A stretch of DNA of 64,000 nucleotides, taken from an uncultured Bacteroidales bacterium. Its GTDB lineage: Bacteria; Bacteroidota; Bacteroidia; Bacteroidales; FEN-979. Below, in pieces: positions 26,555 to 34,650 of the stretch (its first letter is position 1; each line of letters opens with the position of its first letter). Location: positions 124,001 to 188,000 of the forward strand of contig CAJBYO010000063.1 of NCBI GenBank assembly GCA_903959905.1, written 5' to 3'. Both the position numbers and the translations under genes were made by a program. Below the pieces are notes generated by a model. That model worked only from the letters and a program-made list of their open reading frames with translations. It was not told the origin of the DNA and searched no databases.

Positions 26555-28684
26555 ATGAGAATCAGCGTTGACAAGGGCTTTTTGATCATAATTCTACTCT
26601 CTTTACTTGCCGGTAGTTTTAAAACTGTGGCTGGTAATGCAGCTGATTCCGCAGCATTTGATACGATCAGGAGAGCCTGGACAACTGACCTTCCTGAATT
26701 TTTCGTCACTGCTACCCGAACGGAGCATAAAGCAGAAGATATACCGGCACGGCTTGCAACCATCGCAACCAGTGAGATTGATGTGATGCCAGTCGTAAAT
26801 GCCGATGCACTCCTTGAAATGGTGCCGGGAGCCAATATAGACCGGTCCAACGGCATCTTTTCAAAAAATGCCAGCATTACCATGCGCGGCCTGAACGGAA
26901 CACCGCGCACACTCGTCCTGCTTGACGGGATACCACTCAATAAAGCAGATGGCGGTGGGCTCAACTGGAACCGCATCATCCCTGAATTTATCAACCGTAT
27001 TGAAGTCTCCAAGGGGCCAACATCATCGGTATATGGCAGCAACGCAATGGGGGGTGTGATCAATATTATTACCGACCGGCCTTCAGCGCGGTTCCAGGGC
27101 CAGGTGAAGGCATTCTACGGTTCATGCAACACGTTTGGCGGGTTATTCAGTGCCGGCGGAAGGACCGGGACACCAGAAAAAGGATTTTACTATACCTTCA
27201 ACGGGTTTTACAGGCAGGGTGACGGATATATCATGGTTCCTGAAAGTTCCCGCGACAGCATGGATGTGAAAAACACATTAAAAGAAGGACTGGTTGCGGC
27301 CAAAATCGGGTATCAATACGGTAAACGCAGCTATACGGAAGTTGAATACAGTTATTTTAATGATAAACGCTACGATGGTTTTGAGGTGTACGAACCCGGT
27401 GGCGGATATAACGAATACCCTACACATGCCGTCAGGGTTACGAGCAATAATTCGTTCAGCAAAGCAGAATTGCTTGTAAGTGCCTATTATCAGCATGAAT
27501 TCTACCACCGTCTCAGTGAATCCATGGCGGCTAAGAAAGGGAATAAATACACACTTTACCTGACTGACTCACGGCGGATTGACCAGGGGATATGGTCAAA
27601 CCTGACGCTCCATGGCAGGCATCGAATGACCTACACCATCGGCATGGACATTCGCTCCGGGAGTGTCAATGCCTCAGATACCTATTATACCTCCACCGAT
27701 ATTTTGACAAACCGCGGGAAGATGGATTTTTTCGCCCTGTTTGGCGAATACGAATGGCATATTGTGGCAGAGAAGCTGATCCTGCTGGCCGGGTTGCGTT
27801 ATGACATAGCGCGGTTTCATGATGGTTCCTTTGTCATCAGTAATCCTACAACCCTTACCGAATTCATGGCCAACCACCCAACCACGTTCAGCAATGAAAC
27901 CTGGCAGGCGGTGAGCCCGAAAATCGGGCTTAAATACAGTTTTTCAAAGTCGCTGAACAGCTACCTCTCCTACTCCCGCGGATTCAGGCCAGCCATGCTG
28001 GATGATATGTGTAAAAACGGGAATGTCACCAAAGGGTTCAAACTGGCCAACCCCCAGCTGGATCCGGAAACCATTGACAATTATGAAGCAGGTGTTGACT
28101 GGAGCCCGTTTCCTGCCATGAGTTTACAGCCGTCGGTTTATATTTCCATAGGACATGACTTTCAGTACTTCGTGAGTACCGGCGACAGTATCAATACCGG
28201 CGGCGATAAAGACAAACCCATTATCCGGCGTGAAAATGTAAGCGGAGTCCGGATCATCGGGGCTGAAATTGCCGGCCGGTGGCAGATCAGCAGGAATTTC
28301 AGGCTGGTTGCCAACTACTCCTTCAACGACTCCAGGATCACTTCTTTCTATTCGCCGGTTGACAGCAAGGACCTTACGGGAAAATACATTGTGGAAGTAC
28401 CTAGAAACCAGGTTTTTGCCGGGATTTGGTGGAATAACCCCATCGTACAGGTTACGCTGACATTCAACTTTAAGGATTTTCAATGGAATGATGATGAAAA
28501 CACACTGAAAACCCGTTCTTCAAACACGTTCGATTTGAGACTCGGGCACATTTTTGCAGAAAAACTGACTGTAAGTGCTACCATGCAGGATGTTTTCAAT
28601 ACAAGGTATTACGATTCAAAAGGAAATTTGTCGCCGGGAAGGTTCATAATGTTGAATGTTGCGTATGCATTTAACGTGCAGTAA
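26555..28684 (+). CDS. TonB-dependent outer-membrane receptor (BtuB/FepA type)
   Basis: A 709-residue receptor without the extra N-terminal domain of SusC proteins. A signal peptide (about 1-30) precedes a TonB-box-like segment (EFFVTATRTEHKAEDIP). The plug has NADALLEMVPGANI, TMRGLNG, VLLDGIPLN and RIEVSKGPTSSVYGSNAMGGVINIIT. A barrel follows, ending DVFNTRYYDSKGNLSPGRFIMLNVAYAF. Such receptors bring in metal chelates, corrinoids or other scarce nutrients; nothing here fixes the substrate. Only four bases separate it from the lipoprotein gene. Confidence 0.92.
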   Translation: MRISVDKGFLIIILLSLLAGSFKTVAGNAADSAAFDTIRRAWTTDLPEFFVTATRTEHKAEDIPARLATIATSEIDVMPVVNADALLEMVPGANIDRSNGIFSKNASITMRGLNGTPRTLVLLDGIPLNKADGGGLNWNRIIPEFINRIEVSKGPTSSVYGSNAMGGVINIITDRPSARFQGQVKAFYGSCNTFGGLFSAGGRTGTPEKGFYYTFNGFYRQGDGYIMVPESSRDSMDVKNTLKEGLVAAKIGYQYGKRSYTEVEYSYFNDKRYDGFEVYEPGGGYNEYPTHAVRVTSNNSFSKAELLVSAYYQHEFYHRLSESMAAKKGNKYTLYLTDSRRIDQGIWSNLTLHGRHRMTYTIGMDIRSGSVNASDTYYTSTDILTNRGKMDFFALFGEYEWHIVAEKLILLAGLRYDIARFHDGSFVISNPTTLTEFMANHPTTFSNETWQAVSPKIGLKYSFSKSLNSYLSYSRGFRPAMLDDMCKNGNVTKGFKLANPQLDPETIDNYEAGVDWSPFPAMSLQPSVYISIGHDFQYFVSTGDSINTGGDKDKPIIRRENVSGVRIIGAEIAGRWQISRNFRLVANYSFNDSRITSFYSPVDSKDLTGKYIVEVPRNQVFAGIWWNNPIVQVTLTFNFKDFQWNDDENTLKTRSSNTFDLRLGHIFAEKLTVSATMQDVFNTRYYDSKGNLSPGRFIMLNVAYAFNVQ

Positions 28685-28815
28685 CCCCTCCCATGACCCC
28701 TCCCCAAAAAGGGAGGGGAAAGGTTGCCAGAAAATACAGGATGATAAACAACCAAATATTTAAACTACAACGCCGCCCCCCCTCCCTTTTTGGGGAGGGG
28801 TCGGGGGTGGGGTTT
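28685..28815. repeat. MITE-like element with G/C-run terminal inverted arms
   Basis: Arms at 28685-28718 and 28779-28815 are inverted copies; the 24 bases from GACCCCTCCCC to GGGAGGGG match exactly. About 60 bases of AT-rich DNA lie between. Each arm is itself a small hairpin (CCCCTCCC / GGGAGGGG). It fills the whole gap between the TonB receptor and the next gene. Confidence 0.85.
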
Positions 28816-28828
28816 TAAACCTTCAGCT

Positions 28829-29686
28829 ATGAAAAGAAAAATTACAATTTTAATAGCAGGCATTTTTTGCTTTCTATCGACCATGCAATCGCAGACCCTC
28901 CTCGCCAAATGGACATTCCCAACGGGTGCCGCCACCGACAGCCTTGCAGATGGGGGCATTCCTGTTAACCTTAACAAGGCCATCCATACGGAAGGTGGAA
29001 CCAGTGCCATTGATTTTTCAAAAAACGGACTGACCACCAAGGCTGCCCAGGCAAGCAACTGGGACAACGGTGCTTTGACAAAATGCTGGGTCGTAGAGCT
29101 TAATACAACCGGGTATGAAACACTCGAACTCTCATCAAAACAGCAATCAGGCGGCAACAATCCCGGACCCGGCGATTACCGTGTGCAATATAGAATTGCC
29201 TCTGCCAGCATGTGGACAGATGCGCCCAACACCACCCTGGTAACGGCAAACAACTGGACCAGCGCAGTGCTTGACAGCGTCCTGCTGCCTGAAGCCTGTA
29301 AAAACCAGCCATCTTTATTCCTGCGCTGGGTCATGACCACCAACAACAACTCCAATGGCGGAACGGTGGCTGCCAGCGGGATTAACAAAATCGACGACAT
29401 CTACATCACCGGGAAACTGATCTCAACAGCAGTGAATGAACAGGGTGAGCGGGTCGCATTCAGCATCTCACCAAATCCTTCGGATGGGCCGGTCAGAATA
29501 ATATCACCTGAGTTGATCAGTAAGGTCGAATTCATTAACTATTCCGGTAGCGTGATCCTTTCGATGGAAAAAGTCAACAGTTACAAGTTGTTTGTTGAAT
29601 CATCCCTGGTAAAAAAAGGAGTTTACTTTATCCGCTTAACGACACACTCCGGTAAGAAGGGGATAAATCAGTTGATTGTCCTGTAA
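28829..29686 (+). CDS. T9SS-exported beta protein of unknown function
   Basis: A 285-residue exported protein. The start at 28829 gives signal peptide MKRKITILIAG...MQSQ; the longer form would translate repeat DNA. Residues about 23-205 form a single beta-sandwich-like domain (LLAKWTFPTGAATDSLADGG ... INKIDDIYITGKL) common in Bacteroidetes secreted proteins. The last 75 residues are a T9SS sorting domain (ISPNPSDGPVRI ... VKKGVYFIRLTT). No catalytic residues are apparent. Confidence 0.75.
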   Translation: MKRKITILIAGIFCFLSTMQSQTLLAKWTFPTGAATDSLADGGIPVNLNKAIHTEGGTSAIDFSKNGLTTKAAQASNWDNGALTKCWVVELNTTGYETLELSSKQQSGGNNPGPGDYRVQYRIASASMWTDAPNTTLVTANNWTSAVLDSVLLPEACKNQPSLFLRWVMTTNNNSNGGTVAASGINKIDDIYITGKLISTAVNEQGERVAFSISPNPSDGPVRIISPELISKVEFINYSGSVILSMEKVNSYKLFVESSLVKKGVYFIRLTTHSGKKGINQLIVL

Positions 29687-29712
29687 ACAACAGGTTATTT
29701 CAACCAACTCCC

Positions 29713-32400
29713 TCATTTCCCCTTCAGCAGATTGCTCCATTCGAGTTTATATGCTCGCCTGAAAGCATCAAACCATTTATTCGGACCAACAGATTTGTCA
29801 GCATCCTGAAGGGCTGTTGTCTGCCGGTTTTGCTTATAATCCTCCTGTGCGAATTTCTTTGCAATCTGCTCCTGGATGTTGGATGTGGAGCCGGCAGGCA
29901 GCCCCTGTTCGTAACAAAGTAACAGGAACCTGCAGGCTTCGCGATAGTTCTCCAAGGCCATATAATGAACTGTAACACTTTGAGTGAAATAGGGGTTATT
30001 ACTTGCATTGGAGAAATTATAAATATCGTCCCGTATCAATCCGAACCGATCAAGGCGCTGAGTATCGTAATCCTGCTGATTGATAAAAAAAACATGCACT
30101 GCGCTGTCATAACTTCCGATAACAATGAGTGAACGGATTATTTTCAGTTTTTGCTGGTATGAAGCGGGTGATTTATACTTCGCCAGCGAATCTGCAATCG
30201 GCGCACCAGGAACGTTACATTCAGGCAAGGATTGCAAAAGAGCTGCTGCCTCTTTCAAGTAATCCATTGTTCTGATGAAATTTTTGTTGGCAATGCCACG
30301 GTCAGCCCTGATCATCCTGAGGTTAACAGAATCTTCGAGGTTCCTGCAGCGCTGCTCCGTGATCTTTTGCCTGTAGTTCGCGAGGGCTGCAGAAAACTCC
30401 GGATCATTCAGAACTCCGTATTTAAAACCTGCTGCTTCTGTTTTTTGAACGGCATTTTGGGCCGAATCAAAGTCATTGGCCCAGATCTTCTTCTGAGAGG
30501 CACTCAACTGTATAATCAGCAGATTCTTCATGGCACGGCGGTAAACCGAATCAAACTCCCTGCCCCGGTCAATCCTGTAATCCTCAGCAAGAGATCTGGC
30601 ATCATCAAACAAACTGACTGACAGGGTAAACTGCCTTTTATCCAATGCCAGTGACCCTTCCCTGTAGATTTGATCAAATTTGATGCTGGCCATAACAGGT
30701 GCCAGGGAATCGGGTTCTTTTTGTTCAGCCTGACTGACTGCTGCCGCGTGCCTGAGTTCCATGGCCTGTTCATAATAATAGAGCGCCGTGTCGGCGTTTT
30801 TATGTTTCAGCGCATCTGCGGAAAGCAGCTCTGATTCACGGCTCAATTCAAGCCTGGCAACTGACATCTTTTCTGCCAGCCGGTCGCTGACCAGTGCCAG
30901 GTCGCGGGGAGCATACGATTTTTCAAACTGACCGTAGCAGTCAAGTGCTTCGCGATATTTTTCCGACTCAAGCAGGTGATCGCAATCCGTATTCCTTAAA
31001 AAGAAAAGTTCGCTGAAAACAGTCCGGTAAGCCGAATCTGAAATCCTGTAATCTGCATGTTGCTCCAGGTAATCACCGGCCTTTGCGAGATAGGAGGCTG
31101 CCATATCGTACTTGTGCAGACCGATACAGGAGGAAGCAATACCTACGTAGGAATTACATATCCCGCGGGCGGCCTGAGATTGCAATTGCGCATCAGGTGA
31201 AATGCCCCTTAAGAAAGGATTGGCAGTAACAAACCGGCGCCCGTTTTCCATCATAGAAAATGCTTCTGCATGCCTGCTATGTTCCATCAGTTGCATTGCC
31301 TCTTTCCGATATGAGGCATAAATCCTTTTTGAAATAAAGGCGGCGATGGTATCCTGCCTTGAATCAGGAAACATTTTACTGAGCATCAGGTCAACTACAT
31401 GTTCATCGGCAGGGAAATCACTTTTTTCAAACAGGTTGTCGAGGCAATCATTATAAATAAGGCCCTGCTGCTGATCCATCAGGAACGACCGGTTTACATA
31501 AGAATAAACCCGGGAAGTAAAAAAGGCGGCAAGCCGGTTGGCATCTCCATCCCATGGGATTGCCCCTGTTTTTCTTAATGCATCAATGAAGTTATAAATC
31601 AGGCTGCGCGAGTACCTGAATACATCGTTGTATTTCCTCACCAGGCCTGAAGGGTCATACCCATTGTTAAGCAATCTTTCCGGGAAGTTCCGTGCGTCAA
31701 TCCGCCTGATCACGCGGTTCACCTCTTCAATCTTCAGATAATTATACGGTAAAAGCGCAGCATCATCAAGATGTATTGCCTCAGAGAATGAAGCGAGGGA
31801 ATCAAGGATGGCAACCGCAGCAAAGTAATCATGGATCAGGGAGATCCTGTCAGTGAACTTCTGCAGGGAAAGCGAATCATAAAAAAACTCAATCTCTCTC
31901 GCCATCAGCGTATCAACCAAAGAGCTATACCCGGCGATCGGCCGGCGGCAGATCATGGATCCGGTTTCCGGAAGCGGCATCAAAGAAAGTGTTTCCTCAG
32001 TGTACCCGGTGGTATCAGCCCGGTTTGCCCACTTCAGCTTCATGGTTATATGCGACGGTCTCAGTACACCGGTCACCGGAAATTTTCTGTAAAGGGTATC
32101 CCCGGAAATAAAAAAACTGTTGAAAGAAATAAGCAGGTCCTGCTCCCCACCCACATTTGAAACCGCAAGGCTGAGTTTACCGAGGACCCGGATGTTGACA
32201 TGCCAGGGCTCCTTTAGCACATCTTTTGCCATCTCCCGGAGAATTGCGTTACCGGGCAGGTTTTTGCTGCCTCCATCCTTCAGGTAAGGGATTCTGCAAT
32301 TAAAGCGCTGAAAGGTACTTGAGACGGGGATCTGTGAAAGCAAATAACCTGGCAGGAGAATCATCAGGGTCAGTAAAAACGCTTTTCTGCAGGCAATCAT
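29713..32400 (-). CDS. Large exported helical-repeat (TPR-like) protein
   Basis: An 895-residue protein with signal peptide (about 1-22, LLPGYLLSQ). The N-terminal third is mixed; residues about 330-850 are rich in paired helices with TPR-like spacing (for example YREALDCYGQFEKSY, ADTALYYYEQAMELR, NFIRTMDYLKEAAALL). I do not recognise a family. A periplasmic scaffold role is plausible. It is convergent with the T9SS protein upstream and divergent from the potassium-channel gene, and a -7 element (32421-32428) sits 21 bases before its start. Confidence 0.75.
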   Translation of the reverse strand: MIACRKAFLLTLMILLPGYLLSQIPVSSTFQRFNCRIPYLKDGGSKNLPGNAILREMAKDVLKEPWHVNIRVLGKLSLAVSNVGGEQDLLISFNSFFISGDTLYRKFPVTGVLRPSHITMKLKWANRADTTGYTEETLSLMPLPETGSMICRRPIAGYSSLVDTLMAREIEFFYDSLSLQKFTDRISLIHDYFAAVAILDSLASFSEAIHLDDAALLPYNYLKIEEVNRVIRRIDARNFPERLLNNGYDPSGLVRKYNDVFRYSRSLIYNFIDALRKTGAIPWDGDANRLAAFFTSRVYSYVNRSFLMDQQQGLIYNDCLDNLFEKSDFPADEHVVDLMLSKMFPDSRQDTIAAFISKRIYASYRKEAMQLMEHSRHAEAFSMMENGRRFVTANPFLRGISPDAQLQSQAARGICNSYVGIASSCIGLHKYDMAASYLAKAGDYLEQHADYRISDSAYRTVFSELFFLRNTDCDHLLESEKYREALDCYGQFEKSYAPRDLALVSDRLAEKMSVARLELSRESELLSADALKHKNADTALYYYEQAMELRHAAAVSQAEQKEPDSLAPVMASIKFDQIYREGSLALDKRQFTLSVSLFDDARSLAEDYRIDRGREFDSVYRRAMKNLLIIQLSASQKKIWANDFDSAQNAVQKTEAAGFKYGVLNDPEFSAALANYRQKITEQRCRNLEDSVNLRMIRADRGIANKNFIRTMDYLKEAAALLQSLPECNVPGAPIADSLAKYKSPASYQQKLKIIRSLIVIGSYDSAVHVFFINQQDYDTQRLDRFGLIRDDIYNFSNASNNPYFTQSVTVHYMALENYREACRFLLLCYEQGLPAGSTSNIQEQIAKKFAQEDYKQNRQTTALQDADKSVGPNKWFDAFRRAYKLEWSNLLKGK

Positions 32401-32420
32401 GTATGGCGGTTAGGAACACG

Positions 32421-32428
32421 CAAAAATA
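32421..32428 (-). promoter_or_regulatory. -7 element TATTTTTG (minus strand)
   Basis: On the minus strand TATTTTTG fits TAnnTTTG, 21 bases before the ATG at 32400. No TTG is present at the -33 distance. Confidence 0.45.
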
Positions 32429-32535
32429 GGGAATTTCGGGGTGAGACACCGGCATCAGCGGATTAATGCCAATTATATGTAAATTGCATCCAATTACTGA
32501 CATTCCCGTATTTGCTGATAAAATCGTCCTGCCAC

Positions 32536-33240
32536 ATGAAAAACCTTCCAGATCAGGGTAAAAAAAAGAACATTCTGTCGTTTAAAATAGCCAATGAATC
32601 ACTGTTTGTGCTCGTTTTTTGCACGATTTTTCTTGTCCCTGTTTTAACAACAGGTGCACACAGGTTTGCATACAGTTTCCTTTTTACCGCCATCATTTTA
32701 ACGGGAACCCAGCTGATATCAAAGAACAGAACAATGCTGTTTACCTACGCCGTGATTGCTATTGCAATGGTCTGGCTGGGCGATGTCCTTGACCTGCATG
32801 CAATCAGGGAAATCTCAAGGGTATTCAATGTAATCCTGTTTATGTTTATTGTGATAGACCTTGTGAAACAGGTGAGCGGCGCAAGTATGGTCACCCCGAA
32901 AGTTATCCTTGAAGCGATAAACGGATACCTTTTGATCGGGCTGGTTTTTTCCATCGCTGTGGGGATGCTCTCAGGGCTAAGCCCCGGGTCATTCAGTTTT
33001 AACAACTTAACCGGTGGTGCGACTCAGCCCAATCCACCCTACATGCAGAATATTTATTATGCCTTCACCACCCTCACTACGGTCGGATATGGTGATCTTG
33101 TCCCACTGACATCGGTGGCACGATCACTTTCAGTCCTGATCAGTGTCACCGGGCAGCTTTATATTGCTGTTGTCATCGCGATGCTCGTGGGAAAATACAT
33201 CAGCCAGGCATACAGGACCGAAAACCCTGAAGAAAACTGA
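32536..33240 (+). CDS. Potassium-channel-like ion channel protein
   Basis: A 234-residue inner-membrane protein with about six hydrophobic segments. The last pair brackets a pore loop with filter T182-V-G-Y-G-D187 (YAFTTLTTVGYGDLVP), the standard K+ channel signature. There is no cytoplasmic RCK/TrkA-N domain, and the earlier helices lack an obvious Arg/Lys voltage-sensor ladder. The start at 32536 (ATG) was preferred to an in-frame TTG at 32512. It appears to be a single-gene unit. Confidence 0.88.
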   Translation: MKNLPDQGKKKNILSFKIANESLFVLVFCTIFLVPVLTTGAHRFAYSFLFTAIILTGTQLISKNRTMLFTYAVIAIAMVWLGDVLDLHAIREISRVFNVILFMFIVIDLVKQVSGASMVTPKVILEAINGYLLIGLVFSIAVGMLSGLSPGSFSFNNLTGGATQPNPPYMQNIYYAFTTLTTVGYGDLVPLTSVARSLSVLISVTGQLYIAVVIAMLVGKYISQAYRTENPEEN

Positions 33241-33332
33241 GAAAGTGAATTCATGCAATGAGTTCCAGCCAGGGCTCGGTCACCGGGAAATTAATTAAGG
33301 ATGTTACTATTTTCACAGGCAAGTTTATTTAG

Positions 33333-33340
33333 TATATTTG
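33333..33340 (+). promoter_or_regulatory. -7 element TATATTTG for the RND efflux operon
   Basis: TATATTTG fits TAnnTTTG, 40 bases before the ATG at 33381. A -33 TTG is lacking, though a T-rich stretch is at the right distance. Confidence 0.5.
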
Positions 33341-33380
33341 TTCAGAATTATCAACCTGTTCCATTCAAAAAACCTCTACC

Positions 33381-34544
33381 ATGAGCAAAATTTCCACAAA
33401 AACATTGTACCTGACCTTCATCGTGTTAAGCACAATCGGTTTTTTACTGACATCCTGCAAAGCCAAAAAACAGGAAGAGGCAGCTCCGCCCCCGTTTAAA
33501 GTCATGGAGATAAAAGCAACAAAGGTTCCGCTGTATATCCAGTCGGTCGGGCAGGCCGTCGGCATCCCCACGGTTGAAATCAGGGCGCGTGTTGCGGGGT
33601 ATCTGAGAACATGGGATTTTTTGGAAGGGTCCATCGTAAAGAAAGGACAAACCCTCTTTACCATTGAACCGGATGAATATAAAAACAACCTTGCATCGGC
33701 AAATGCCGACCTTGATAACAAGACAGCCGCCTGGGAAAAGGCAAAACTCGACGTTGCAAGGTTAAAACCGTTGCTCACCACCAATGCGATCAGTCAGAAT
33801 GACTTTGACAAGGCAGTCACCACCGAACAGCAGGATCGTGCCGCCGTTGCAAATGCCAGGGCAAATCTTGACCAGGCCAAACTGAACCTGTCGTATACCA
33901 CGATGGCTTCGCCAATCAGCGGGGCAGTGGGTGCCTGTAATATCAACCCGGGAAACCTTGTTGGCAAGGGCGATGCCACACTGCTGACTACGGTATCGGC
34001 AGTTGACCCGATGTACATCAATTTCCAGATGAATGAAACAGATTACCTCAGGATCATGCGTTACTTGGAATCCCATCCTGACCTCAGTGGCAGCCTGAAT
34101 TCGCTTACGGTATACCTTACCCTGTCTGACAAACAGGATTATGATCATCCCGGTAAAATTGACTTCGTTGACAGGCAGGTGAATACCACTACAGGAACTA
34201 TCGCCATGAGGGCGATTGTTCCAAACCCGCAAGGCCTAATCAAACCAGGTAATTTCACAACAGTCAACATCATTCTGATGGAACTTGACAACGGGATCGT
34301 CATCCCGCAAAGCGCAACAACGCAAGTCCAGGGGAAGGCATTTGTATTTATGGTTGACAATGAAAATAAGGTGAACCGGGTTCCTGTGATACTTGGAAGG
34401 AGCATTGGCCAGAACTTTATTATTATCAACGGGTTAAAACCCGGAGACAAGATCATGCTTGAAGGCTTCCAGAAATTCAAGGAAGGAATGGTGATCAAGC
34501 CGGAAATGGTAGCGGATACGATCACTGTGCCGGCGAGGCCGTAG
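33381..34544 (+). CDS. RND efflux periplasmic adaptor (membrane fusion protein)
   Basis: A 387-residue lipoprotein adaptor (lipobox LTSC, Cys26), AcrA/MexA-like. Features in order: a barrel-sandwich half with VEIRARVAGYL and FTIEPDEYKNNLASANADL, an alpha-hairpin (about 95-165), the second lipoyl half YTTMASPISGAVG, then beta-barrel and membrane-proximal domains (NPQGLIKPGNFTTVNI, VIPQSATTQVQG). It links the pump encoded next to the outer-membrane channel. The TAG stop codon lies within a tandem repeat (gtagtgaaa...). Confidence 0.93.
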   Translation: MSKISTKTLYLTFIVLSTIGFLLTSCKAKKQEEAAPPPFKVMEIKATKVPLYIQSVGQAVGIPTVEIRARVAGYLRTWDFLEGSIVKKGQTLFTIEPDEYKNNLASANADLDNKTAAWEKAKLDVARLKPLLTTNAISQNDFDKAVTTEQQDRAAVANARANLDQAKLNLSYTTMASPISGAVGACNINPGNLVGKGDATLLTTVSAVDPMYINFQMNETDYLRIMRYLESHPDLSGSLNSLTVYLTLSDKQDYDHPGKIDFVDRQVNTTTGTIAMRAIVPNPQGLIKPGNFTTVNIILMELDNGIVIPQSATTQVQGKAFVFMVDNENKVNRVPVILGRSIGQNFIIINGLKPGDKIMLEGFQKFKEGMVIKPEMVADTITVPARP

Positions 34545-34645
34545 TGAAAAAGTAGCGAAGTAGCGAAGTAGCGAAATAGCGAAATTCAATAACACCCCGT
34601 CAACTGGTTTTATTCGTCATTTGTCAATTGTCACTCGTAATTCAT
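34541..34645. repeat. 8-bp tandem repeat agtagcga plus cgtcatttgtcaatt words
   Basis: Bases 34541-34586 hold repeated words of about 8 bp (agtagcga, aatagcga). The adaptor gene's TAG stop is the first such word. Bases 34611-34645 use the cgtcattt/caattgt words related to 7596-7640. The region ends five bases before the pump's ATG. A similar composite follows the pump gene. Confidence 0.85.
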
Positions 34646-34650
34646 AAAAG

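Noticed and set aside
33474..34525. Several minus-strand frames across the adaptor gene
   Set aside because: Shadows of a gene with clear family motifs; no promoter or homology-like features.
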